From Bacillus sp. SD075 (GTDB lineage: Bacteria > Bacillota > Bacilli > Bacillales > DSM-1321), in NCBI RefSeq assembly GCF_017355165.1, contig NZ_JADILK010000010.1:62001-126000 (forward strand): a stretch of 64,000 nucleotides of DNA, written 5' to 3'. Under the pieces are notes generated by a model. The model was given only the letters and a program-made list of their open reading frames with translations. It was not told the origin of the DNA and did not search any database. Of the stretch, positions 1 through 8,168 are shown one piece after another (position 1 is the first letter of the stretch; each line of letters begins with the position of its first letter). The position numbers and the translations under genes were made by a program.

Positions 1-21
1 TCGATGATGAGGTGAACAATA

Positions 22-1071
22 ATGGCAAAAAGAATTTTGACAAAACATGATGCAATAAATGCAGTATATGGCGGCTGTATTTTAGGCGGCGGAGGCGGCG
101 GCTGGATTTTAGATGGACTTCAAAAAACGGAATCTGCTTTTGAAGTTGGTTCGCCTGCACTTATAACGGTTGATGAACTGCAGGATGAGGATTATGTTGT
201 TTGTGTTTCCTTAGTGGGTGCACCTTCAGCAAAAGAACAATATGTTGATTCACAACAACTTGTGGAAACGGTTCAACGGATGCAAAAAGAATTTCCACAT
301 CCGATCAAAGCAATCATGACGAATGAAAATGGGGCATCCACGACCATAAATGGCTGGCTTCAAGCTGCCGGTACCGGTTTGCCGGTTCTTGATGCCCCTT
401 GTAATGGAAGAGCACATCCAACAGGTTCGATGGGTTCATTGAATTTATCGGAAGTCGATGGATATCAATCCCTGCAATCCTACTCAGGAGGAAAGGCAGA
501 TAAGAAAGTGGAGGGATTTGTTTCGGGCGTCTTGGACAAGTCATCCAATGCGGTTAGATATATGTCGGTTGAGGCTGGCGGGATGGTTGCCGTTTGCAGA
601 AACCCAGTCACAATGGGCTATGTGAAAAATCATGCTGCAGTTGGCGGCATTACACAAGCGATGGAACTTGGTGAAGCATTTCTTTCAGTACCTGAAGGGC
701 CAGAGAGAATTGAAGCGGTTGCATCGTTTTTAAAAGGCCGCGTCATCCATTCTGGAAAAGTGCGTACTTTTAACATGAATCAAACAGGAGGATTTGATGT
801 AGGGGTCGTGAAGATTGATGATTTGGAGCTGACTTTTTGGAATGAATATATGACGGCTGAAATGAATGGGGAGCGTAAAGGGACATTCCCTGATCTAATC
901 ATGACGTTTGATGCAAAAACCGGACTTCCTCTCGTAAGCGCCGAAATTCAAGAGGGCCAGAGCATCGCCGTTCTTTCCGTGCCGAAGGAAAACTTGAAAT
1001 TAAGTTCGACCATGTTTAATGAAAAGCTATTAAAAGCGGTGGAACCTATTATCCAAAAAAATATCATATAA
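22..1071 (+). CDS. DUF917 (S-methyl thiohydantoin desulfurase-like) protein
   Basis: A 349-aa soluble protein of the DUF917 family, now often called the S-methyl-thiohydantoin desulfurase (S-Me-THD) family and related to hydantoinase/oxoprolinase proteins. The N-terminus carries the family's glycine-rich stretch (GGCILGGGGGGW, about residues 17-28). A GAGGTGA-type ribosome site at about 10-16 precedes the ATG. It heads a tight operon with DUF1177, AroM-family and M29-like genes, which points to catabolism of a hydantoin-like, cyclic-imide or modified amino-acid compound. The substrate is inference; family membership is confident. The first 15 bases may be the tail of a gene lying outside the window (an in-frame TGA at 13-15). 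Confidence 0.85.
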   Translation: MAKRILTKHDAINAVYGGCILGGGGGGWILDGLQKTESAFEVGSPALITVDELQDEDYVVCVSLVGAPSAKEQYVDSQQLVETVQRMQKEFPHPIKAIMTNENGASTTINGWLQAAGTGLPVLDAPCNGRAHPTGSMGSLNLSEVDGYQSLQSYSGGKADKKVEGFVSGVLDKSSNAVRYMSVEAGGMVAVCRNPVTMGYVKNHAAVGGITQAMELGEAFLSVPEGPERIEAVASFLKGRVIHSGKVRTFNMNQTGGFDVGVVKIDDLELTFWNEYMTAEMNGERKGTFPDLIMTFDAKTGLPLVSAEIQEGQSIAVLSVPKENLKLSSTMFNEKLLKAVEPIIQKNII

Positions 1072-1085
1072 AGGAGAGATTGATA

Positions 1086-2027
1086 ATGTCTTTGAAATAT
1101 ACGATGGAAGTCATGGAACTGCTGGATGACCCTAATGCAAACGGGAAGATGGTAGTTGAACTGTTTACGGAATTTTCACATGTTGAAGCATCTTATCAAA
1201 CAGTAGCAGGTGATAGTGGATCAACGGATTTCATTAAAATCCTGGTAAAAGGTGCTAAAGGAAAATCGGCAGGAGGAAGTTCCCCTTCTCTTGGGATTGT
1301 TGGAAGATTGGGAGGACTTGGGGCCAGACCTTCCCGTATCGGATTCGTATCGGATGGGGACGGCGCAGCCGCAGCCATTACAGCTGCTTTAAAACTTAGC
1401 CTAATGACTGAAAAAGGGGATCGACTGCCAGGGGATGTCTATATCACGACCCATATTTGTCCGGATGCTCCAACCATACCGCACGAACCTGTGGTTTTTA
1501 TGGGCTCGCCTGTTGATATTTTCACGATGAACCAGTATGAAGTGCTGCCAGAGATGGAAGCTGTCCTATCAATTGATACAACAAAAGGAAACAAAGTATT
1601 CAATCATCGGGGCATTGCACTTTCACCAACAGTAAAAGAAGGGTATGTATTGAAGTTCAGTGATGATCTAATCCGGATCATGGAAATGACAACAGGAGAT
1701 TTACCGGTTACATTTGCTGTAACAACTCAAGATATTACACCTTATGGAAATGATGTCTATCATATCAATAGCATTTTACAGCCAGCCGTCACAACGGATG
1801 CTCCTGTTGTAGGACTTGCGATAACAGCAAAAACAGCGGTCCCTGGATGCGGAACAGGTGCAAGCCATGAGGTGGATGTGGCGCAAGCCGTACGTTTTAG
1901 CATCGAGGTTGCAAAAGAATTTACGAGGGGTGAAATTCAGTTTTATAATCAAGCCGAATTTCAGCATCTTGTGAATTTATACGGATCGATGAAGAAGCTG
2001 CAAACATTGGGAAATACAGCAAAATGA
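1086..2027 (+). CDS. DUF1177 domain-containing protein
   Basis: A 313-aa cytoplasmic protein matching the DUF1177 family over its length, including the GAKGKSAGGSSPSLGIVGRLGG stretch (about 55-75), the DGDGAAAAI motif, and the HICPDAPTIPHEPV segment. A TTG codon at 1080 opens the same frame, but the AAGGAGAG site at 1071-1078 sits only a few bases from it and about 8 from the ATG at 1086, so the ATG is preferred. It lies 14 bp after DUF917 and overlaps the AroM-family gene by 4 bp (ATGA), so translation is probably coupled. The biochemical role is unknown; co-occurrence with DUF917 and AroM is typical. Confidence 0.85.
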   Translation: MSLKYTMEVMELLDDPNANGKMVVELFTEFSHVEASYQTVAGDSGSTDFIKILVKGAKGKSAGGSSPSLGIVGRLGGLGARPSRIGFVSDGDGAAAAITAALKLSLMTEKGDRLPGDVYITTHICPDAPTIPHEPVVFMGSPVDIFTMNQYEVLPEMEAVLSIDTTKGNKVFNHRGIALSPTVKEGYVLKFSDDLIRIMEMTTGDLPVTFAVTTQDITPYGNDVYHINSILQPAVTTDAPVVGLAITAKTAVPGCGTGASHEVDVAQAVRFSIEVAKEFTRGEIQFYNQAEFQHLVNLYGSMKKLQTLGNTAK

Positions 2028-2689
2028 TAAAGAAATCTGTTGGTGTCTTGACGATTGGCCAGTCACCAAGGGTTGATGTTACACCCTCGATTCAACATAT
2101 TCTAGGGAACACAGTTGATATTGTAGAGGCTGGGGGGCTCGACCGGATCAGGGATGATGACCTTTATTCCATCACACCTGATAAAGGTGAAGTTACGTAT
2201 ATTTCTAGGTTAAGAAACGGGGAATCAATCAAAATAGGAAAATCAAAATTAATACCGTTATTGCAAGCGGAATTAAACAAATTGGAAAAACAAGTTTCTG
2301 CCGTTATTATGCTCTGTACAGGAGATTTCCCATCCATTATAAGTAATAAACCATTAATTTATCCCGATAAATTATTAAGCCATACCGTACAAGCCATTTT
2401 ATCGAAAGGAAAACTTGGATTGGTCGTTCCGTTAGAAGAACAAAGAAACACGTTAACTCAAAAGTGGCAAAGCACAGGAATAGAGCTTTGCGTGGAAGTT
2501 GCATCACCTTATGAAGACAGTGATAAAAAAGGGGCGGCTCAAAAGCTGAAAAATCAAGGCGCAGAACTCATTGTCCTCGATTGTATGGGATATGACGAAA
2601 CACATAAAAAAGAAGCCATGGAGGGAAGCGGCTTACCTGTTCTTCTTCCCCGGACCTTAATTGCACGCATTGTTGCAGAATATGTATAG
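2024..2689 (+). CDS. AroM family protein
   Basis: A 221-aa AroM-family protein; the family belongs to the Asp/Glu/hydantoin racemase-like fold. The N-terminal VGVLTIGQSPRVDVTP motif (residues 6-21) is characteristic. Two cysteine motifs, LCTGDF (about 98-103) and VLDCMGY (about 186-192), fall where the racemase superfamily has its catalytic cysteine pair. The start overlaps the stop of DUF1177 (ATGA). A strong intrinsic terminator follows at 2697. Despite the name, no shikimate-pathway role is implied. With DUF917 upstream, a racemase or lyase step on a hydantoin- or amino-acid-like intermediate is a reasonable inference. Confidence 0.85.
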   Translation: MIKKSVGVLTIGQSPRVDVTPSIQHILGNTVDIVEAGGLDRIRDDDLYSITPDKGEVTYISRLRNGESIKIGKSKLIPLLQAELNKLEKQVSAVIMLCTGDFPSIISNKPLIYPDKLLSHTVQAILSKGKLGLVVPLEEQRNTLTQKWQSTGIELCVEVASPYEDSDKKGAAQKLKNQGAELIVLDCMGYDETHKKEAMEGSGLPVLLPRTLIARIVAEYV

Positions 2690-2696
2690 TAGAGTT

Positions 2697-2725
2697 GATC
2701 CGGTTTTCCGGATCACTTTTTTCTT
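2697..2725 (+). terminator. Intrinsic terminator after the AroM-family gene
   Basis: Perfect 7-bp stem GATCCGG / CCGGATC with a TTTT loop, followed by ACTTTTTTCTT. It would limit read-through from the DUF917 operon into the downstream M29-like gene. Confidence 0.85.
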
Positions 2726-2749
2726 AAACTTAAGGAAAAGGATGGAGAA

Positions 2750-2950
2750 ATGCTTATCACTGCTCTATTCCTTTTAAGTCCTCTATTAGGGTAAACGTTT
2801 TATTTCACAAATGATTTACATCCCGTTTCGATTGTGTTTTTTCGATGTTTATTTGGAATGATACTTGAAGAAAAGGTAATCGGCGGTATACTCTTTGGAT
2901 GGTTGTTTGTGTATATGAATAAAAAATGTAATGAAATGGGGAGCGAATGA
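2750..2950 (+). pseudogene. Decayed EamA/DMT-type transporter remnant
   Basis: One reading frame from the ATG at 2750 to the TGA at 2948-2950 holds a single internal stop (codon 15). It reads like the two ends of an EamA-type transporter stuck together: an early segment HPVSIVFFRCLFG, then a late segment EEKVIGGILFGWLFVYMNKK that resembles the last helix of such carriers. The middle is missing. The frame ends in ATGA, overlapping the start of the M29-like gene, as a once translationally coupled neighbour would. Identification rests on residue pattern only. The implication is that this operon once carried its own transporter and lost it by internal deletion plus a nonsense change. Confidence 0.6.
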
Positions 2951-3870
2951 GCATGGGCGAGTTACACGGTATCGCTGCAAATATAATGACCAATAATTTA
3001 CATGTCACTAAATCTGATTCGATTTTAGTATTAACGGATGATAGTACTTCCTTATTAGCAAAAAAGTTCAGGAATGCTTTATCGACAAACGGGTGGAGTG
3101 CATCTTACTATGAAATGGAAGATCGAAGGAAATCGGGGGAAGAACCACCGGAGGAAGCTTCTGCTGAGATGCTGAAACATGATATTGTCTTTTGTTTAAC
3201 CAAACATTCCTTAACACATACAGCAGCAAGGAAAAATGCGAACCTTCACGGCATAGGTGTGATTACAATGCCGGGAATTACGGAAGATATGTTTGTACAT
3301 GGCGCAATAAATGCAGATTATAAACGAGTGGAAAAAGAAACATTAGCTATGACGGAAAGGCTATCACAAGCTGAAAAACTAATCATAAAAACCGGAAAAA
3401 ACCTATTGGCCATACCGCTGCATGGAAGGGAAGGTGTTCCAAGCACTGGCGTTTTCAAAGAAAAATCCGCTTCTGGTAACTTACCTTCAGGTGAAGCCTA
3501 TATCGCCCCAGTAGAAGGAGAAGCGGAAGGGCAAATTGAAATTAATGGTTCAATTGCAGGCATTGGGCTGTTGGAAGAGCCGATCGTTTTAACAATCCAA
3601 AAAGGCAGACTTGTCGAAGCGACAGGTGAAGATGGGAAGAAATTACTCTCACTGCTTGGGGATGGAGAGGGAAGATGGCTTTGTGAGCTGGGAATCGGAA
3701 CAAACCATGCCGCAAGAGTGACAGGAAATATATTAGAAGATGAAAAAGCCTACAATACGATTCATGTCGCTTTCGGTTCAAACCATACCTTTGGAGGCAG
3801 TATCAAATCAGATGTCCATATTGACTGTGTAACGGTAAAACCGGAAATCGAATGGGTATTTCCTGAATGA
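2947..3870 (+). CDS. M29 / aminopeptidase T-like (leucyl aminopeptidase family) protein
   Basis: A 307-aa protein of the aminopeptidase T (M29) superfamily, which also includes NicX-like 2,5-dihydroxypyridine dioxygenases. Signature elements are NLPSGEAYIAPVEGEAEG (about 179-196), ELGIGTNHAARVTGN (about 247-261) and HVAFGSNHTFGG (about 274-285), carrying the usual Glu and His metal ligands. At 307 aa it is shorter than classical M29 aminopeptidases of about 410 aa and closer in size to the NicX-like branch, so ring-opening or amide hydrolysis is as plausible as peptidase activity. The ATG overlaps the stop of a decayed transporter frame. A GGGGAGCG stretch at about 2938-2945 supplies a weak ribosome site. 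Confidence 0.8.
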   Translation: MSMGELHGIAANIMTNNLHVTKSDSILVLTDDSTSLLAKKFRNALSTNGWSASYYEMEDRRKSGEEPPEEASAEMLKHDIVFCLTKHSLTHTAARKNANLHGIGVITMPGITEDMFVHGAINADYKRVEKETLAMTERLSQAEKLIIKTGKNLLAIPLHGREGVPSTGVFKEKSASGNLPSGEAYIAPVEGEAEGQIEINGSIAGIGLLEEPIVLTIQKGRLVEATGEDGKKLLSLLGDGEGRWLCELGIGTNHAARVTGNILEDEKAYNTIHVAFGSNHTFGGSIKSDVHIDCVTVKPEIEWVFPE

Positions 3871-3891
3871 TCGGGGCTTTGACTGCAGCTA

Positions 3892-3927
3892 GAAAAGACC
3901 CAAACTGTTGCCAGTCTGGGTCTTTTC
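3892..3927. terminator. Bidirectional terminator between M29-like gene and nanE
   Basis: Stem GAAAAGACCCA / TGGGTCTTTTC with an inner ACTG/CAGT extension. T-runs follow on both strands, so it can end the plus-strand operon and the minus-strand nanE transcript. Confidence 0.85.
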
Positions 3928-3945
3928 ATTACTATGTGCCATTTC

Positions 3946-4638
3946 CTATTTCTGGATAGCATCCACGAATCTTTTAGTGATTTGCTGCGGTCTGGTAATG
4001 GCACCGCCCACCACTACTGCATGGACGTTCATATCCAATACAGAGCGGGCGATTTCTGGTGTGATGACATTTCCTTCCGCGATCACTTTCGCTTTTTTCA
4101 CTGCTTTTACAATTTCTTTGAGCACGGCATAGTCATCCTGATATATTTTCTCGCCGAGAGTTTCGTTCGTATAGCCGTACAAAGTGGGCGCCACAATATC
4201 GAATCCTAAATCGTCAGCGTATGCTGCTTCCTCAATGGTGGATACATCCGCCATTAGTAAAACATCCGGATATTTAGCCCGTATTTCACCATAAAACTGT
4301 TTTACCGTTTTACCGTCCGGCCTTACCCGGGCTGTAGCATCCGTCGCAATGATTTCCGCTTTGGTTTCCATCAATGCATCAATTTCGGCCATGGTGGGAG
4401 TGATATAGACATCGTTTTCTCCATACACCTGTTTAATGATCCCTATGACTGGAAGGTCCACATTTTTCTTGATTTCCATTATGTCGGCTACGGAATTTGC
4501 GCGAATGCACGTTGCACCGCCTTCCTTGGCAGCAATGGCCATGCGCCCCATAATGAAAGAGCTATGCAGCGGCTCATTCTCCAATGCTTGACATGATACA
4601 ATTAAGCCTTTGTGAATTTTCTCCAGCACCTGTTGCAT
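3946..4638 (-). CDS. nanE: N-acetylmannosamine-6-phosphate 2-epimerase
   Basis: A 230-aa TIM-barrel enzyme converting ManNAc-6-P to GlcNAc-6-P in amino-sugar and sialic acid catabolism. Family motifs seen include [15 protein letters not shown] near the N-terminus, [22 protein letters not shown] and the C-terminal VIAEGNV...[10 protein letters not shown] phosphate-binding segment. The frame is open up to 4698, but the ATG at 4638 has an AAGGAC ribosome site about 9-10 bases upstream and gives the usual family length, so the longer start is rejected. It lies 31 bp downstream of a PTS permease on the same strand, so the sugar phosphate imported by that PTS is probably ManNAc-6-P or a related amino sugar. 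Confidence 0.93.
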   Translation of the reverse strand: MQQVLEKIHKGLIVSCQALENEPLHSSFIMGRMAIAAKEGGATCIRANSVADIMEIKKNVDLPVIGIIKQVYGENDVYITPTMAEIDALMETKAEIIATDATARVRPDGKTVKQFYGEIRAKYPDVLLMADVSTIEEAAYADDLGFDIVAPTLYGYTNETLGEKIYQDDYAVLKEIVKAVKKAKVIAEGNVITPEIARSVLDMNVHAVVVGGAITRPQQITKRFVDAIQK

Positions 4639-4669
4639 GTTTAACACGTCCTTATCGTTATCTATGTTC

Positions 4670-6205
4670 TCAATGACCCAAGTATTCTTCCACTTCATTT
4701 TTGATGATCGTCACTTGGGGACCGTATACAATTTGAATGCCATTCCCTTTTTTTACGACGCCTTTTGAACCGGTTTGTTTAATGACGTCCTCTTTCACCA
4801 ATGATTCATCCTTTACCGTGACACGCAGACGGGTTGCACAGCAATCGACTAGATCGATATTTTCCTGTCCGCCTAATCCATTAACGATGGTCTGGGTTCT
4901 CTCTGATGCCGTTACTTGTGTAACAGCGGCCTGTTCATCATCTTCACGCCCCACCACTTTCAAATTTTTCTTCCTGATCAAGAATTTAAAAGTGAAGTAG
5001 TATAGGAAAAACCACGGAATGCCGACGAGAAGTACATAAATCCAGTTTGTTTTACTGGTGCCCTGGAGTATCCCGAATAAAGTAAAATCAATAAATCCTC
5101 CAGAAAAGGTTTGACCGATCGTTATATTGAAAATATCTGCCATCATGAAGGCAAGTCCGTCAAACAAGGCATGAAAAACATAAAGGATCGGGGCGACAAA
5201 TAAGAAACTGAATTCAAGCGGTTCGGTGATGCCTGTTAAGAATGACGTCAAGGCAGCTGAAAGAAGCAAACCGGCCACGACTTTCCTATTTTTAGGTTTA
5301 GCGCAATGATAAATGGCCAATGCTGCGCCAGGCAGACCAAACATCATCGTGATGAACCGTCCGGACATGAACCGGGAAACACCCTCATAGTACTTGACGG
5401 TAGTTGGGTCGGCCAATTGCGCAAAGAAGATATTCTGGGTCCCGCTGACAATCTGCCCTTTAATCTCCATCGTTCCGCCTAAAGCTGTTTGCCAGAAGGG
5501 GAGGTAGAAGATATGGTGCAACCCTAACGGCCCTAGCATCCGTAATATGAATCCGTAAAAGAAAGTCCCGATCGTACCTGTGCTCGTTACCAGCGCACCT
5601 AACTGGTTTATGAAAAGTTGGAAATAAGGCCATACGATAAAAAGCACGGCTCCAACCAAGATGGACGCGAAGGAAACGATGATGGGAATGAAACGGGAAC
5701 CACCGAAAAACCCTAAAACTTGCGGAAGCTGAATTTTATTATATTTATTGTGCAAAAGGGCGGCAACGATACCTACTACGATACCGCCAAACACACCAGT
5801 CTCCAGTGTTTGGATTCCGACCGCCATTCCCTGCCCGGCACCTGCCAAATTCTCTTTGGCAAGTTCCCCGTTTATTTGAAGCAGGGCATTTATTGAACTG
5901 TTCATGACGAAATAGCCGATCATGGCTGCCAGTGCTGCAGTCCCTTTATCCGAACGTGCCAACCCCACTGCAACACCCACGGCAAAAATGACCGGCAAGT
6001 TGCCGAATACGATGCTTCCTGCAGAACTCATGATCGTGAAAATGGCCTGAAGCCAAGCAAAGTCTAAAAAAGGATAGGCCTCAACTGTATTTGGATTAGA
6101 AAGAGCACCGCCAATTCCCAGCAATAAACCGGCCGCTGGCAAAACGGCAATCGGGAGCATAAAAGATTTACCGAACTGCTGCGCTTTTTCAAAAGCTTTC
6201 TTCAT
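4670..6205 (-). CDS. PTS transporter, EIICB, glucose/GlcNAc/maltose family
   Basis: A 511-aa membrane protein fusing an EIIC channel (about residues 1-410, roughly ten hydrophobic segments, opening [23 protein letters not shown]) to a C-terminal EIIB domain with the phosphorylatable cysteine in DCCATRLRV (about 457-465). It lacks a fused EIIA. The start is set at the ATG at 6205, which follows GGAGGAATTATT; codons further upstream in the frame lie in the promoter. The adjacent nanE makes an amino sugar such as N-acetylmannosamine the likeliest substrate, but the family also contains glucose and maltose permeases. Catabolite repression is indicated by a perfect cre over the -35 box. Confidence 0.88.
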   Translation of the reverse strand: MKKAFEKAQQFGKSFMLPIAVLPAAGLLLGIGGALSNPNTVEAYPFLDFAWLQAIFTIMSSAGSIVFGNLPVIFAVGVAVGLARSDKGTAALAAMIGYFVMNSSINALLQINGELAKENLAGAGQGMAVGIQTLETGVFGGIVVGIVAALLHNKYNKIQLPQVLGFFGGSRFIPIIVSFASILVGAVLFIVWPYFQLFINQLGALVTSTGTIGTFFYGFILRMLGPLGLHHIFYLPFWQTALGGTMEIKGQIVSGTQNIFFAQLADPTTVKYYEGVSRFMSGRFITMMFGLPGAALAIYHCAKPKNRKVVAGLLLSAALTSFLTGITEPLEFSFLFVAPILYVFHALFDGLAFMMADIFNITIGQTFSGGFIDFTLFGILQGTSKTNWIYVLLVGIPWFFLYYFTFKFLIRKKNLKVVGREDDEQAAVTQVTASERTQTIVNGLGGQENIDLVDCCATRLRVTVKDESLVKEDVIKQTGSKGVVKKGNGIQIVYGPQVTIIKNEVEEYLGH

Positions 6206-6269
6206 AATAATTCCTCCCTCATTTAACGAGCCTTTGATACTCTCTAATTTTAATCGCTCTATACTAGCT

Positions 6270-6298
6270 ATATTAAATCCCTGTGAGAGCGTTTTCAA
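6270..6298 (-). promoter_or_regulatory. Sigma-A promoter with overlapping cre site for the PTS-nanE operon
   Basis: On the minus strand TTGAAA (6298-6293) is followed after 17 bases by TAATAT (6275-6270). The sequence TGAAAACGCTCTCA at 6297-6284 fits the CcpA consensus TGWAANCGNTNWCA at every position and overlaps the -35 box, a geometry expected for repression. The leader to the ATG is about 60 bases. Confidence 0.85.
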
Positions 6299-6542
6299 TG
6301 CGTTGCAAGGTTATATCAATTGTTTTCAACTTTGTGCTTATTTCTCTGAAAAAGTTTTCATTAATAGAAGGTGCTGGATCGGATATGAAGTTATATAAAT
6401 ATATTGAAATCGCCAAATGCTTATTTTTATAATTCGTGTATTGGTGTGTAAATGTACTATATAATAAAAAAAAACATTTTTTTTGTGCGGAAACCGAATA
6501 TTATCTTGTGTAAATAAGAAAAAGTATATATAATTACCTCAA

Positions 6543-6917
6543 ATGATAGTTTGGCAGGTGATAGTCATCTTACCGATAAACGCTAACGAAACGAAGAAAT
6601 TGCTTTCTCATATGTATAATGAGGTATCGAAGGAATTGTTCGGCTTTGGTACGACGCTGCTGAAGGTTACTGTTGAGCAGAATGTGATTACATTTCAGGC
6701 CAAACATCGACGTGCCCCGCGCTCTGAAGCTTTAGAAGGGGAAGTTCCCAGCCTGAAGCAGGAGGTTGACTTCCATATGTCCCTGCTTTATAAAAAGAAA
6801 CTGAAACAAAAGCTGGAAACGCAAACGGATTGGGATATTGAAGCTGTCCTCAGGGATTATGACTCAGCGACGCAGCTGGCATTCACCAATATTGTATTGA
6901 AGGAAAAAAATATATAA
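6543..6917 (+). CDS. DUF2294 (YbcI-like) domain-containing protein
   Basis: A 124-aa protein with the DUF2294 pattern: MYNEVSKELFGFGTTLLKVTVEQNVITFQAKHRRAP (about 25-60), then a C-terminal segment with the RDYDSATQLAFTNIVL motif (about 103-118), matching the family's KDYDP...IVL ending. DUF2294 proteins are small, of unknown function and common in bacilli. The start is uncertain: ATG at 6543 has no clear ribosome site, while GTG at 6558 lies within an AGGTGAT sequence. It stands alone, divergent from the PTS operon and followed by a structured leader. Function not assigned. Confidence 0.7.
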   Translation: MIVWQVIVILPINANETKKLLSHMYNEVSKELFGFGTTLLKVTVEQNVITFQAKHRRAPRSEALEGEVPSLKQEVDFHMSLLYKKKLKQKLETQTDWDIEAVLRDYDSATQLAFTNIVLKEKNI

Positions 6918-7053
6918 TCATATAAATGGATTTCCCTTCGGATTTATCTGGAGGGAACGCCACATGAGAACCAAATGATAAGTTTTATCTTTGTTTACAA
7001 AGAAAAGACAATCTTGGGTAGAATTTCAATTCTATTTAAGATTGTCTTTTTTT
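6912..7053 (+). promoter_or_regulatory. Structured leader with pseudoknot-like fold, minimal ORF and terminator
   Basis: Between the DUF2294 gene and the ABC importer operon. TTCCCTTC (6932-6939) can pair with GGAGGGAA (6950-6957), while ATAAAT (6922-6927) can pair with ATTTAT (6942-6947) inside that loop, giving an H-type pseudoknot. The second strand contains a perfect Shine-Dalgarno sequence followed at 6964 by ATG AGA ACC AAA TGA, a four-codon ORF. A long hairpin with stem AAAGACAATCTT / AAGATTGTCTTT and a T-run ends at 7053, upstream of the importer's start. It could be an attenuator or simply the terminator of the DUF2294 gene. It does not match the purine riboswitch core. Confidence 0.45.
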
Positions 7054-7106
7054 ACATTTATATCAGTAAAAAGGAAATTTTAAACAATATAAAATTGGAG
7101 GTTTGG

Positions 7107-8147
7107 ATGATGAAAAAAATATTGATGATGCTATCCCTTTTCACATTAGTTTTAGCCGCATGCTCTTCAAAGGAGGATGGAAAGGAAAAACCAGCCAAAT
7201 TAGTCGTTTCCACTTGGGGATTCGCAGATGATTTCTTCCGTCCGGAAGTCTATGGGCCATTTGAAAAGGAGCATAATGTCAAGATTGTCGTTGACTCAGG
7301 AAATAATGCAGATCGATTGAACAAGGTACGCCAAGCGAATAGCGATGTGGATGTTATCTATTTATCCGACTACTATGCACAGCAGGGCATCGATGAAGGG
7401 TTATTTGAGAAAATTGACCATAGTAAAATTCCGAATATTGATACTATATACGACAAAGCAAAAGCGCCGAATGGCGAGGAATTTGGACCTGCCTATACGA
7501 TTGCACAATTTGGCATTGCTTATAACCCCGATGAAGTGACTAAATCGATCACCTCTTGGAAAGATCTTTGGAGCAAGGATTTGGCAGGAAAGATCACGAT
7601 CCCTTCCATCACTTCAACAACTGGACCGATGTTTTTGGATGCCGCTTCAAAAGTAAGCGGAAGTGAGGAGTTCAACGAAGATAAAGCCTTCGATCAAATG
7701 AAGAAGATCATGCCGAATGCGGTTAAGGAATATGGGCAAACATCAGAGTTCGTCAACATGTTCTCGCAAGGGGAAATCGCTGCAGGCCCAATCATGGAAA
7801 TGTATTTTGGCGATTTACAGGAAGCCGTTCCCAATGCTAAGTTCATTTCCCCTGAAGAAGGCGGTTATGCCGTGATGAATACGGTGAATATTGTTAAAGC
7901 CAGCGATCAAAAAGAATTGGCCGGCGAATTCATGAATTACATCTTAAGCAAGGAAGTTCAGGAAAAATCAGCGAAAGCGAAAGTGGATTCTCCGGTCAAT
8001 ACGGAAGTCAAGCTCTCTAAAACGGAAGCGAAAGGCTTAACCTATGGAGATGACGTCATTGACAGCCTGCGTGTATTGGATATGAAGTTTGTTAATGAAG
8101 ACTCTAAACAATGGATCGATCGTTGGAATCGTGAACTTACACACTAA
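7107..8147 (+). CDS. ABC transporter substrate-binding lipoprotein, spermidine/putrescine (PotD-like) family
   Basis: A 346-aa extracellular lipoprotein. A signal peptide (MMKKILMMLSLFTLVLAACSS) ends in the lipobox LAAC, with lipidated Cys at about residue 19. The mature part is a type II periplasmic binding protein of the PotD class, with VVSTWGFADDFF and FGPAYTIAQFGIAYNPDEV motifs. GGAGG at 7097-7101 precedes ATGs at 7107 and 7110. It is the first gene of an operon with a nucleoside hydrolase, two permeases, an ATPase and adenine deaminase, so the ligand is more likely a purine nucleoside, nucleobase or related compound than a polyamine. That substrate is inferred from context. Confidence 0.87.
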   Translation: MMKKILMMLSLFTLVLAACSSKEDGKEKPAKLVVSTWGFADDFFRPEVYGPFEKEHNVKIVVDSGNNADRLNKVRQANSDVDVIYLSDYYAQQGIDEGLFEKIDHSKIPNIDTIYDKAKAPNGEEFGPAYTIAQFGIAYNPDEVTKSITSWKDLWSKDLAGKITIPSITSTTGPMFLDAASKVSGSEEFNEDKAFDQMKKIMPNAVKEYGQTSEFVNMFSQGEIAAGPIMEMYFGDLQEAVPNAKFISPEEGGYAVMNTVNIVKASDQKELAGEFMNYILSKEVQEKSAKAKVDSPVNTEVKLSKTEAKGLTYGDDVIDSLRVLDMKFVNEDSKQWIDRWNRELTH

Positions 8148-8168
8148 GAAAGAAAAGAGGTGTGCTTG

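Noticed and set aside
4638-4698. Longer nanE start at 4698
   Set aside because: It would overlap the PTS gene, extend beyond the family N-terminus and lacks a ribosome site; ATG 4638 has one.
6912-6985. Purine riboswitch before the adenine deaminase operon
   Set aside because: A TATAATC stretch is present, but the conserved P2/P3 loops and the TCTACC and GACTATG joining segments are absent.
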